A stretch of DNA of 37,504 nucleotides from contig DHLW01000096.1 of NCBI GenBank assembly GCA_002405485.1, positions 4,777 to 42,280 on the forward strand, in the 5' to 3' direction. The position numbers and the translations under genes were made by a program. This stretch comes from Phycisphaerales bacterium UBA4658. GTDB taxonomy: Bacteria; Planctomycetota; Phycisphaerae; Phycisphaerales; UBA1924. The notes beneath the pieces were generated by a model. It was given only the letters and a program-made list of their open reading frames with translations, did not search any database and was not told where the DNA came from. Shown in pieces: positions 30,895-37,504 of the stretch. Position 1 is the first letter of the stretch. Every line of letters begins with the position of its first letter.

Positions 30895-32372
30895 TGGGAC
30901 AGGATCGGCAACTCTGGGCGGGCATGCTCGCTCACCTCAAGACGCAGTATCCCGCGCTCTGCCGTCAGTGGTTCGAGGAGATCGAGCCCATCGGTATCGA
31001 CGGCGGCGTTGTGCGTCTGCGCACGCTCACCACCATCCATAGGGATTACCTGCAGCGGCAGTGTCTCGATGCCTTCAACGACGCCGCACGCACGGTGAGC
31101 AAGATGCTGCTCTCGGTGCTCTTCCTCGGCCCGGATGATCCGCTTCCAAGGGTTCCTCCGAGACGGGCCGATGGGCACGGCGCTGAGATCAAGCCCTCGG
31201 TGCTCGAACCGCAGCATGCCACGAGCAATGGTGTGCATCCCGCGCTCGAGCGCGCCGCCCGTGGTGCCGGCGCCGCCGCCACGCCCAGCCCCGCGGCTCC
31301 GGTCTGGGCCCTCACGAGCACGCCGACCCGTCCGGATACGGATTCGCTGGTCATCAACCCTGATTACAGCTTCGATCACTTCGTGGTCGGGCCCAGCAAT
31401 CGTCTCGCGCACGCCGCGGCGGTCGCGGTGGGGAACTCTCCGGGCAGGGCGTACAACCCCTTCTTCGTCCACGGGGGCGTGGGCCTGGGCAAGACCCATC
31501 TGCTGCAGGCGATCTGCCTGAAGATCAAGGAGTTCCAGCCCCAGACCAGGATCTACTACACCTCCTGCGAGGGCTTCATGACCCAGTTCATGGACGCCGT
31601 GCAGGCCGGGGAGATGTCGGCGTTCCGTCACCGCTTCCGTGACGTCGACTTGCTCGTCATCGACGACATCCACTTCCTGGCCAAGAGGGAAAGAACGCAG
31701 GAAGAGTTCTTTCACACCTTCAACAGTCTTTACCAGGCCCACAAGCAGATCGTGCTCTCCTCCGACGCCGCGCCGGAGGAAATCCCCGATTTGGAGGAGC
31801 GGCTGGTAAGCCGCTTCAAGTGGGGGTTGGTCACCAAGGTCGAGCCCCCCTGCTACGAGACCCGCGTCGCGATCCTCAAGAACAAGGCGAGAATCCGGGG
31901 AATGACCCTCCCCGATGATGTGGCCTGCTATGTCGCGGGCAAGATCGACTCGAACATCCGCGAACTCGAAGGCGTCATCACCAAGCTGCAGGTCCTCGCC
32001 AGTGTGGAGCAGCGCCCGGTCGACATGGGCCTGGCCACGAGCGCCCTGGGCGAACCCCCGCCCAAGACCGACAAGCAGGTGCAGATCCAGACCATCATCG
32101 CCGCTGTCACCGACTTCTATGGGGTCAAGATCACCGACCTCCAGAGCAAGCGTCGGCAACGCTCCATCGCACTTCCTCGGCAGGTGTGCATGTACCTCGC
32201 CCGTCGGCACACCCGGTACTCGCTGGAGGAGATCGGGGGGTACTTCGGCGGGCGCGACCACACAACCGTCATGCACGCGGTGCGCACAGTCGAAGAACGC
32301 CGCGAACTCGACAGCGACTTCGCCCATGTCGTGGTCTCCCTGGAATCACAGATCAAGAACGAGATCGCCTGA
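30891..32372 (+). CDS. dnaA: Chromosomal replication initiator protein DnaA
   Basis: 493 aa from ATG 30891, where the family N-terminal domain begins (DRQLWAGMLAHLKTQYPALCRQWFEEI). In-frame TTG 30822 and GTG 30882 are alternatives, but the only good Shine-Dalgarno is 29 nt from TTG. Domain I is about 1-85 and the Ala/Pro-rich domain II linker about 90-150. The AAA+ domain has Walker A GGVGLGKTH (K201), Walker B LLVIDDIHFL and the arginine-finger region RLVSRFKWGL. Domain IV has the DnaA signature (YLARRHTRYSLEEIGGYFGGRDHTTVMHA) that reads the 9-bp boxes. DnaA unwinds the origin and loads helicase. Neither dnaN nor recF is next to it; mutM is convergent across a non-coding region. Confidence 0.96.
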   Translation: MMGQDRQLWAGMLAHLKTQYPALCRQWFEEIEPIGIDGGVVRLRTLTTIHRDYLQRQCLDAFNDAARTVSKMLLSVLFLGPDDPLPRVPPRRADGHGAEIKPSVLEPQHATSNGVHPALERAARGAGAAATPSPAAPVWALTSTPTRPDTDSLVINPDYSFDHFVVGPSNRLAHAAAVAVGNSPGRAYNPFFVHGGVGLGKTHLLQAICLKIKEFQPQTRIYYTSCEGFMTQFMDAVQAGEMSAFRHRFRDVDLLVIDDIHFLAKRERTQEEFFHTFNSLYQAHKQIVLSSDAAPEEIPDLEERLVSRFKWGLVTKVEPPCYETRVAILKNKARIRGMTLPDDVACYVAGKIDSNIRELEGVITKLQVLASVEQRPVDMGLATSALGEPPPKTDKQVQIQTIIAAVTDFYGVKITDLQSKRRQRSIALPRQVCMYLARRHTRYSLEEIGGYFGGRDHTTVMHAVRTVEERRELDSDFAHVVVSLESQIKNEIA

Positions 32373-32882
32373 ACCGTCCAAGCAAGAGCCGTCCACGCAA
32401 GCCGACAGGGTGTCGCTTGTGTCGCGTCAGTTGCTGTCAGTTGCGCCGCTCCTGCCCTGTGCATGTCATCGGTCGTGCCACATGGAGCTGTCGTTTCTCG
32501 TGTGGAGAATCCGTGCGTAGACACGCGATCACCGGCGCTGGCGCGCGTCGACTGCTGACGCTTGTCCGGGGATGGCCTGTCGGATCCTGTCCGGGTGCAC
32601 ACGAGCCGCTCATGGACGACAGCCAACCGACAGATCACGCACGTGCTCAGAGTGTGCGTAACTCTCTGTCAAATAAGCACTTCCGCGTTGGCGTCAGCAC
32701 TTGCCCCCAAGCCGTCAGGACTGAATTCGACTACCACTGGAGTTCTCTCTTTGTTTTGATAGAAGCTTCCAGCCGAATGGATCGACTCTTGGACCTTGAA
32801 GTCCGGAGTGATGCTGCTCATGCGGAGCGTGTACAGACTGTGGAAAACAGGTCCGCGATCTCTCGAAATCTGAGTGTGAGGG
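32373..32882. other. Candidate oriC: non-coding region downstream of dnaA with DnaA-box-like sites
   Basis: About 510 bp without a credible gene. Three sites match TTATNCACA with one mismatch, all in the same orientation (minus strand): TTCTCCACA (32501-32509), TTACGCACA (32653-32661) and TTTTCCACA (32839-32847). A weaker one is at 32458-32466. An AT-rich stretch (about 32725-32770), unusual for this window, lies between the second and third and could be the unwinding element. A direct repeat GTCAGTTGC with 10-bp period is at 32426-32444. Position next to dnaA and the boxes make this the best origin candidate, but box number is low. Confidence 0.4.
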
Positions 32883-33764
32883 TCATCGCTGGCATGCCGG
32901 GCACCACACGGTGGTGCGTTGTGCCACCGATCGCTCCTTGAGCGTGGACCGGCATCGAACGCAGGGCTGGCCTCCGCGGCCGTAGACCAGGTGATCGTCC
33001 TGATACCGTCCGGGTTGGCCGTTGGCATCGACATAGTCGCGGAGGGTGGATCCTCCGGCGTTGACGGCGGCGGCGAGGACAGTGCGAATCCGCTCCGCGA
33101 CACGATCGCAATCCCCGATCGTCAGCCGACGACATCGCGTGGTCGGTCGGATCCCGGCCAGAAAGAGAGCTTCGTCGGCGTAGATGTTGCCGACGCCGGC
33201 GAGCACCCCCTGATCAAGGAGTGCGGCCTTGATGGTCCGTGCGGACCCTCGGACAGCGTCCGCGAGCTGCAAGCCGGAGATCTCAAGAGCGTCGGGGCCG
33301 AGCGTGGCCCAATGCCGACGCAGATCGGCGAGCGAGCGAAACACGCGCAGCCCGCCGAAGCGACGAGGATCGTCAAACAGGATGTACCCACCGGAGTGCA
33401 GAGTCCATCGCGCGTGGGTGTGCGGTCCGAGGGCGGGGCTGTCGGTTGCGTGCAGGTGTCCGGTCATGCCGAGCTGCACACCCAGCACGAAGGAATCGCT
33501 CGAACCGGGGTCCTGGGCGATCAACGCAAGCTGCTTGCCGTGGCGAAGGACATCGGTGATCGTTCCGCCGACGAGCAGGTCATGGTCGGAGACCTCGGCG
33601 GGAGCGGGGCGCGGGCGCAACCCCACCCGGCCAAAGCCCCCGACGGGATCGCCGGGAGCGACCAGGACATCCCGGCGCAGGAGCTCGCACGATCGCACGC
33701 GTCTGCCGAGCACGTGCGGCAGGAGCGATCGTCGGACGGATTCGACCTCGGGCAGTTCTGGCAC
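32883..33764 (-). CDS. mutM: Formamidopyrimidine-DNA glycosylase
   Basis: 293 aa, GTG start. It removes oxidised purines such as 8-oxoguanine and nicks the abasic site. After Met the chain begins PELPEVESVRR, with the catalytic N-terminal Pro and Glu. LRHGKQLALIAQ has the conserved Lys, and LGMTGHL and FDDPRRFGGLRVF follow. IKAALLDQGVLAGVGNIYADEALF is the helix-two-turn-helix. The C-terminal zinc finger has CVRC and CPAC. A small insert after VLVAPGDPVGG (about residues 35-60) makes it slightly longer than E. coli Fpg. It follows tadA by 9 nt in the tatC-tadA-mutM operon and has no separate Shine-Dalgarno, so coupling to tadA is likely. Confidence 0.95.
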   Translation of the reverse strand: MPELPEVESVRRSLLPHVLGRRVRSCELLRRDVLVAPGDPVGGFGRVGLRPRPAPAEVSDHDLLVGGTITDVLRHGKQLALIAQDPGSSDSFVLGVQLGMTGHLHATDSPALGPHTHARWTLHSGGYILFDDPRRFGGLRVFRSLADLRRHWATLGPDALEISGLQLADAVRGSARTIKAALLDQGVLAGVGNIYADEALFLAGIRPTTRCRRLTIGDCDRVAERIRTVLAAAVNAGGSTLRDYVDANGQPGRYQDDHLVYGRGGQPCVRCRSTLKERSVAQRTTVWCPACQR

Positions 33765-33773
33765 GCGAGCACG

Positions 33774-34265
33774 TTACGCGCGTTTGCTTCGGAAGAATGC
33801 GCGGAGCAGCTCGGCGCAGTCATCGCTCATGACGCCGGCGATGGGCGTGACGCGATGGTTGAGCCGGGCGTCGGTGGTGATGCTCATGAGTGAGCCGCAC
33901 GCGCCGGCCTTCGGGTCCGGGCAGCCGAAGACGAGTCGACCCAGGCGGGCGTTGACGATGAGGCCGGCGCACATGGGGCAGGGTTCGAGCGTGACGACGA
34001 GGGTGCAGTCGTTCAGCCGCCAGTCGCCGAGGATCTGGGCGGCCTGCCGGATCGCGATGAGCTCGGCGTGCAGGGTGGGGTCCTTGCGGGTGTGGCGAAG
34101 ATTGAACCCCTCGCCGAGCACTCGGCCGGTGGCGGTTTCATAGACCACGGCCCCGACGGGAACTTCCCCGACGTCGGCGGCCTGGCGGGCCAGGACGAGG
34201 GCCCGGGCCATCATCTCGAGGTCGACGGAGGTCGGGGTGGGGGTTGGGGTGTCGGAGCTGTTCAC
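33774..34265 (-). CDS. tadA: tRNA adenosine(34) deaminase TadA
   Basis: 163 aa from GTG 34265, which overlaps the tatC stop as GTGA; the longer frame is the shadow of tatC. TadA converts A34 of tRNA-Arg(ACG) to inosine. The zinc-deaminase motifs are LHAELIAI (His ligand and catalytic Glu) and EPCPMCAG (two Cys ligands). EVPVGAVV and GEGFNLRHTRKDPTLHAE are typical of TadA. A short Pro/Thr-rich N-terminal extension precedes the domain. The C-terminal part SLMSITTDARLNHRVTPI and CAELLRAFFRSKR matches bacterial TadA. Some relatives are guanine or cytosine deaminases, but this pattern favours TadA. Confidence 0.93.
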   Translation of the reverse strand: MNSSDTPTPTPTSVDLEMMARALVLARQAADVGEVPVGAVVYETATGRVLGEGFNLRHTRKDPTLHAELIAIRQAAQILGDWRLNDCTLVVTLEPCPMCAGLIVNARLGRLVFGCPDPKAGACGSLMSITTDARLNHRVTPIAGVMSDDCAELLRAFFRSKRA

Positions 34266-35383
34266 TGGTCGTCGGAGAGCCGGGTGGAGTCGTCGTCGCC
34301 CTCGCGGGTCTTGGTGTCGACGCCCGCGACTCGGCGTGCCGGGAGCAGCCGCAGGATCACCACACCCAGCTCGAACAGCGCGTACATCGGGATCGCGAGC
34401 GAGAGCATGCTGATGGCATCCGGCGGCGTGGTGACGGCGGCGATGGCAAAGCAGATGAAGATGACATATCTGCGATACTTCCGCAGCATCGGCACGTCGA
34501 CGATGCCGGCCCATCCAAGGAGGAGCACCACGACCGGTGTCTGGAACGTGAGCGCGAACGCGAGGGCAAACCAGAGCACGAGCGAGACATACTCGTTGAT
34601 CTTGTACTGTTGGGCCACGAACGAATCGGTTTGCAGCGGGATGCTGAGGATGACGGGGACGTCCGGATCAACGGGTCTGGGCGCAGGCAGGCCCATGAAC
34701 CATGCGATGAACTTGCGCGTCTCGCTGGGCTGCTCGATCTCCGCCTTGCCGTCGGGGGTGAGGCCCTTCTTGATCGCCCGCGGATCGGGCGCCGCGAAGC
34801 GGATGGCGTTGCGCTCGGTGTTCAGCCAGAACTCCCCGACCTTCGGGTCCTTGGGGTCGCCCCGGAAGTGCGGGATCGTCGGCAGAGCCAGTTCCGGAGC
34901 CCGCTCGACAATCGGCGTGGGCGGTCGGGTGATGAGCGCGGCGTTGAAGTGCACGAAGAAGAACAGCGCGAAGGGGAGCATGAGGTAGTACATGAACAGC
35001 ACGCCCGCCGCACTCAGCACGACGCTCATCGGCCCCAGCAGATACGCGAACCGCTTCTCGCGCTGATAGAGTCCGGGCGCGACGAACATCCAGAGCTGGA
35101 TCACCGCCCACGGCGCCCCCACGACCAATGCCAGCAGGGCGGCAATCTTGAGATAGGCCATGAACCCCTCGATGGGGTTGGTGGTCATCATCGAACCGCT
35201 GACGTGCTCGTGTCCGAGTGCGTCCATGAGTGGGCGCACGAGGATGAACATGATCTTGTTGCCATAGATCAGGCCCAGGATGAACACAGGCAGCAGCCCG
35301 AGCAGGGACAGAATGAGCCGTCGCCGGAGCTCCTCAAGGTGGTTGCCCAGAGGCATGGGCTTGTCGGTGCGATCGTCGGGCAT
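34262..35383 (-). CDS. tatC: Sec-independent protein translocase TatC with large periplasmic insert
   Basis: 373 aa, about 110 longer than usual TatC. TatC is the signal-peptide receptor of the twin-arginine export system in the inner membrane. Conserved parts are HLEELRRRL at residues 15-23, helices at about 23-49, 76-104 (then APGLYQREKR with the invariant Glu), 115-145, 264-293, 305-328 and 328-347, and TFQTPVVV. The third to fourth helix loop (about 150-258) is replaced by a hydrophilic segment of about 110 residues (PTPIVERAPELALP to SFVAQQYK) facing the periplasm. The remaining topology is intact, so function is expected. No tatA or tatB is nearby. First gene of the tatC-tadA-mutM operon; Shine-Dalgarno weak. 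Confidence 0.92.
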   Translation of the reverse strand: MPDDRTDKPMPLGNHLEELRRRLILSLLGLLPVFILGLIYGNKIMFILVRPLMDALGHEHVSGSMMTTNPIEGFMAYLKIAALLALVVGAPWAVIQLWMFVAPGLYQREKRFAYLLGPMSVVLSAAGVLFMYYLMLPFALFFFVHFNAALITRPPTPIVERAPELALPTIPHFRGDPKDPKVGEFWLNTERNAIRFAAPDPRAIKKGLTPDGKAEIEQPSETRKFIAWFMGLPAPRPVDPDVPVILSIPLQTDSFVAQQYKINEYVSLVLWFALAFALTFQTPVVVLLLGWAGIVDVPMLRKYRRYVIFICFAIAAVTTPPDAISMLSLAIPMYALFELGVVILRLLPARRVAGVDTKTREGDDDSTRLSDDQ

Positions 35384-35407
35384 GGGGTTCTCGGACCGGC
35401 GAGGTCA

Positions 35408-35429
35408 GTCTGCCGGACGTATGGCAGAC
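35408..35429. repeat. Hairpin upstream of the ECF sigma operon, copy 1
   Basis: GTCTGCC and GGCAGAC form a perfect 7-bp stem with an 8-nt loop in the gap between divergent tatC and the sigma factor gene. Confidence 0.5.
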
Positions 35430-35442
35430 GCTGTGGACCTAT

Positions 35443-35459
35443 GTCGGCTGAAAGCCGAC
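35443..35459. repeat. Hairpin upstream of the ECF sigma operon, copy 2
   Basis: GTCGGCTGAAAGCCGAC forms a perfect 7-bp stem with a GAA loop and is followed by GACAACCCC, a form I associate with intergenic repeats in planctomycete genomes. Confidence 0.5.
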
Positions 35460-35545
35460 GACAACCCCTGAGGGTACTCCGCGTTCGTCCTCTGGCAGGG
35501 TGAATATCGGGCGCATGGGGGTCGGGCATCAGTCGGGGGCTGTTC

Positions 35546-35567
35546 GTGCGGCGGCCTTTGGCCGCAC
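35546..35567. repeat. Hairpin upstream of the ECF sigma operon, copy 3
   Basis: GTGCGGC and GCCGCAC form a 7-bp stem; within the 8-nt loop further pairing GGC with GCC-type bases is possible. It lies 55 bp before the chosen GTG start. Confidence 0.45.
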
Positions 35568-35622
35568 GCCGATGACGGGAAACCGACCGTCGCGCGTCCT
35601 GTTGAAGTGGAAGAGGTGCACT

Positions 35623-36288
35623 GTGGCTGAGCTGACGGGTTCTGCCGAGGCCGCGAGCCTCGGGGACGAACAACGTCTGATCGGTGAAGCGATCCGGGGC
35701 GACGACGCGTCGCTGCGGGAGCTGTGGCACCGTCACCGGCGCTGGGTCGCGGCGGTGTTGCTGGCCCACATGCCCAAGGAGGCGGAAGTCGACGATCTGC
35801 TTCAAGAGGTGGCCATGACCGTGGTGGCCAAGGTCTCGGGCCTGCGGGAAGAGGGCGCGTTCAAGCCGTGGCTGCGGGCGGTGGCGATCAGCGTCGCCAA
35901 GACGGCGGCTCGGCGGACACAGGTCCGCAAGGGCGGATGGCTGAAGCTCGTGGGGTTCCGAGGCGAGAGCGACAAGGCCGCACTCGTGGATCGATCCCCG
36001 GCGCTGGCCGAGGGTCGACGGCTGATGGAGTTGTGCGCCGAGCTTCCGGACGGATATCGCGAGCCGCTGCTGCTCAAGTGCGTTCACGACATGAGCTACA
36101 AGCAGATCGGCGAGGTGATGGGCCTTCCCGACACGACGATCGAGACGCGGATTGCCCGCGGCCGACGGATGCTGCGGGAGCGGGCCGAGCGTGCGGGGCT
36201 CTCGCCCCGGACCGATGACGGGGAGGAAGCGGAGGGGGCGGCTCGCCATGACCTGCCGGTGGTCTCGCGCATGAGGAGTGGATCATGA
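35623..36288 (+). CDS. RNA polymerase ECF-type sigma-70 factor
   Basis: 221 aa from GTG 35623, chosen because AGAGG lies 6-7 nt upstream; the frame is open back to 35500 (ATG 35572 possible), but that part overlaps a hairpin and is not sigma-like. Region 2 reads LRELWHRHRRWVAAVLLAHMPKEAEVDDLLQEVAMTVVAKV, with DDLLQEV the core-binding motif. Region 4 reads LPDGYREPLLLKCVHDMSYKQIGEVMGLPDTTIETRIARGRRMLRER, the helix-turn-helix for -35 recognition. No region 3 is present, as expected for ECF factors. The stop overlaps the next ATG by 4 bp; that protein has one membrane helix and is the likely regulator. Confidence 0.9.
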   Translation: MAELTGSAEAASLGDEQRLIGEAIRGDDASLRELWHRHRRWVAAVLLAHMPKEAEVDDLLQEVAMTVVAKVSGLREEGAFKPWLRAVAISVAKTAARRTQVRKGGWLKLVGFRGESDKAALVDRSPALAEGRRLMELCAELPDGYREPLLLKCVHDMSYKQIGEVMGLPDTTIETRIARGRRMLRERAERAGLSPRTDDGEEAEGAARHDLPVVSRMRSGS

Positions 36289-36944
36289 ACATGGACACGA
36301 CGAACGTTGACCTTCTGGCCAGTCGGATCGCCGACGGCGAGGGCTCGCGCGAGGACTGGGTCGCGTTTTCCGCACTCGCGGAGCGCTCCCCGCAGGCCTG
36401 GGAGCATCTGGCGCGGCTGCAGCGCGACAAGCAATCGATGGCCCTGGCGGTCGGCGTGGCGCTGCACGCCGCCGATCGCGTGGACCTTCCGACGCGCGAC
36501 GCGGCGGCGACGTTCTTCGGTCGCGGCGAGACCCGAACCATCGGCTGGCGGACGCTTGGCAACCTCGGCGGATGGGCGGTGGCGGCGATGCTGGCGCTGG
36601 CATGGATCGGCTCGACGCACGGCCTTCTGCAGGTTCGCGCGCCGGCCACGAACACGGCTGGGCTGATCCCCGCGGGCTACGAGCGCGTCGCCACACCCGA
36701 CGACGCGTATCAGTTGTACCTGGACAAGGGCACCAAGGCGGGCCGGGTGGTGGGCGAAGTTCCCCAGCTCTGGCTCATGGAATCTCGACCGGAGGCGACG
36801 GGAAACGGGTACGAAGTCGTCTATGTCAGACAGATCGTCGAGCGGGCCCGCGTGAACGACCTCGTGGGATTCGCCCAGGATGAGAACGGACGCGTGATGC
36901 CCGTCCGCGTCAGCACGCCAAGGGCGCCGGCATCGATCGAGTGA
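36285..36944 (+). CDS. Single-pass membrane protein, probable anti-sigma factor
   Basis: 219 aa. ATG at 36285 overlaps the sigma factor stop (ATGA). The N-terminal 85 residues are hydrophilic and helical (DLLASRIADGEGSREDWVAFSALAERSPQAWEHLARLQRDK), like the sigma-binding part of ECF anti-sigma proteins, but I see no ZAS Cys/His motif. A helix at about residues 93-113 (LGGWAVAAMLALAWIGSTHG) crosses the membrane. The C-terminal 100 residues would be outside (VPQLWLMESRPEATGNGYEVVYVRQIVERARV). Overlap and topology support an anti-sigma role; no sequence family is certain. Confidence 0.65.
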   Translation: MNMDTTNVDLLASRIADGEGSREDWVAFSALAERSPQAWEHLARLQRDKQSMALAVGVALHAADRVDLPTRDAAATFFGRGETRTIGWRTLGNLGGWAVAAMLALAWIGSTHGLLQVRAPATNTAGLIPAGYERVATPDDAYQLYLDKGTKAGRVVGEVPQLWLMESRPEATGNGYEVVYVRQIVERARVNDLVGFAQDENGRVMPVRVSTPRAPASIE

Positions 36945-37028
36945 CCTCGATAAGCGGCCCGGGCAAGGACCTCGGCGGACGCATCGGCCCGGCGCGGCAA
37001 GCCCGGGACTTGGAATGGAGCACGACAC

Positions 37029-37504
37029 ATGTTCACGCAACTCTCGAGCACGCGGATTGGGCTTGGACTTCTGACGCTGGCCGTCGCTGGGCTGGCTCAC
37101 GGACAGAGCGCAGCGCCCGCGACGCCGGAGCCGCCGGCTGCGCCAAAGGCCGAGCGCGCCCCGCGGGCGGCGATCTTCGCCCGCGCCGCCCAGCCGACCG
37201 TGAACGTGAGTTCGACGTGGACGGTCACCACCGAGGACAACGGCAAGACGGTGACGGTCACCGGCAAGGGTGACGAGATCACCGCGCAGATCGACGGCAA
37301 GGACGTTCCCAAGGACCGCATCCGCCGCGTCGGCAACCGCGTCATCGTCACCGATGACAAGGGCGATGTCGTGTTCGACCAGTTCACGATGGGCGGGACT
37401 CCGCTGGCGACCGCGATCGCTCCGATGAGCCCGTTCGGACAGGCGTGGGGTCGTGGCGGGGCGTCGGCGTGGGGCTTGCCGAACATGCAGACCATGCCGA
37501 TGGA
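37029..37504 (+). CDS. Exported protein of unknown family, cut by the window end
   Basis: ATG 37029 with GGAG about 8 nt upstream, 84 nt after the membrane protein gene, likely the third gene of the sigma operon. The frame stays open for 158 codons to the last base. Residues 1-26 are a signal peptide (TRIGLGLLTLAVAGLAHGQ, cleavage near AHGQS). A Pro/Ala-rich linker follows, then a beta-rich domain with VSSTWTVTTEDNGKTVTVTG and KDVPKDRIRRVGNRVIVTDD. The last visible part is Met/Pro/Gly-rich. I do not recognise the family; part of it may continue as a PDZ or protease domain beyond the edge, which cannot be seen. It may be the regulated output or the sensor of the sigma factor. Confidence 0.75.
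   Translation, partial: MFTQLSSTRIGLGLLTLAVAGLAHGQSAAPATPEPPAAPKAERAPRAAIFARAAQPTVNVSSTWTVTTEDNGKTVTVTGKGDEITAQIDGKDVPKDRIRRVGNRVIVTDDKGDVVFDQFTMGGTPLATAIAPMSPFGQAWGRGGASAWGLPNMQTMPM

Noticed and set aside
32186..32941. 251-codon + strand frame after dnaA
   Set aside because: Starts inside dnaA in another frame, runs through the candidate origin and into mutM; no recognisable motif.
33765..33776. TAACGT 6 nt before the mutM GTG, resembling the leaderless pattern
   Set aside because: The TAA is the tadA stop codon and mutM sits in an operon, so this match is probably coincidental.

Overview
The window is GC-rich DNA (about two thirds G+C by eye) that reads as a chromosome segment of a planctomycete, most likely class Phycisphaerae. 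The basis is a secreted protein ending in two acidic Ca-loop repeats of the DIFxFLxxWF type, prepilin-type N-termini of the AFTLIELLVVIAII form, SPINDLY-type O-glycosyltransferases, an ECF sigma operon, and structured intergenic repeats of a kind common in that phylum. The taxonomic call is inference. I see no tRNA, rRNA, CRISPR array, transposase or phage gene. Nearly all genes look like chromosomal core or lineage-specific genes.

Layout. 1-2472 (+) is the 3' part of a large zinc metalloprotease, closed by an intrinsic terminator at 2499-2530. 12579-2562 (-) is one tightly packed gene string: an RNase E/G family nuclease with a long R/G-rich tail, DXP reductoisomerase (dxr), and three consecutive TPR plus GT41 (SPINDLY/OGT-like) genes; the last of the three has lost residues conserved in the other two. 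14762-13002 (-) is a PEP-protein phosphotransferase (enzyme I) with a G-run-rich leader, divergent from rho (15260-16555, +), which is followed by a PilZ gene. 17142-19728 (-) holds a zinc alcohol dehydrogenase, a lone NuoE with a His/Gly tail, and a prepilin-like two-helix protein. 20071-25877 holds a uridine-kinase-like P-loop kinase, clpS, a 2-hydroxyacid dehydrogenase, gatCA, the secreted Ca-loop protein and an FkbM-type methyltransferase. 25980-30551 holds a secreted S9 peptidase, a VTT/DedA-like membrane protein and a metallo-beta-lactamase-fold (RNase Z-like) protein with a Gly/Arg tail.

30749-32882 is the replication-initiator region. dnaA has a consensus promoter and a 30-codon upstream ORF whose stop overlaps the probable dnaA start. 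It is followed by about 510 bp of non-coding DNA with three DnaA-box-like sites, a candidate oriC. 35383-32883 (-) is a tatC-tadA-mutM operon. The right end (+) is an ECF sigma factor, an overlapping one-helix membrane protein (probable anti-sigma) and a secreted protein cut by the window edge.

Two patterns run across the window. Genes split into those with a good Shine-Dalgarno and those with none but a TAnnnT hexamer 5-8 nt before the start codon, which suggests frequent leaderless transcription. Three RNA-acting proteins (Rho, RNase E/G, the RNase Z-like protein) each carry a low-complexity Arg/Gly/Pro segment.
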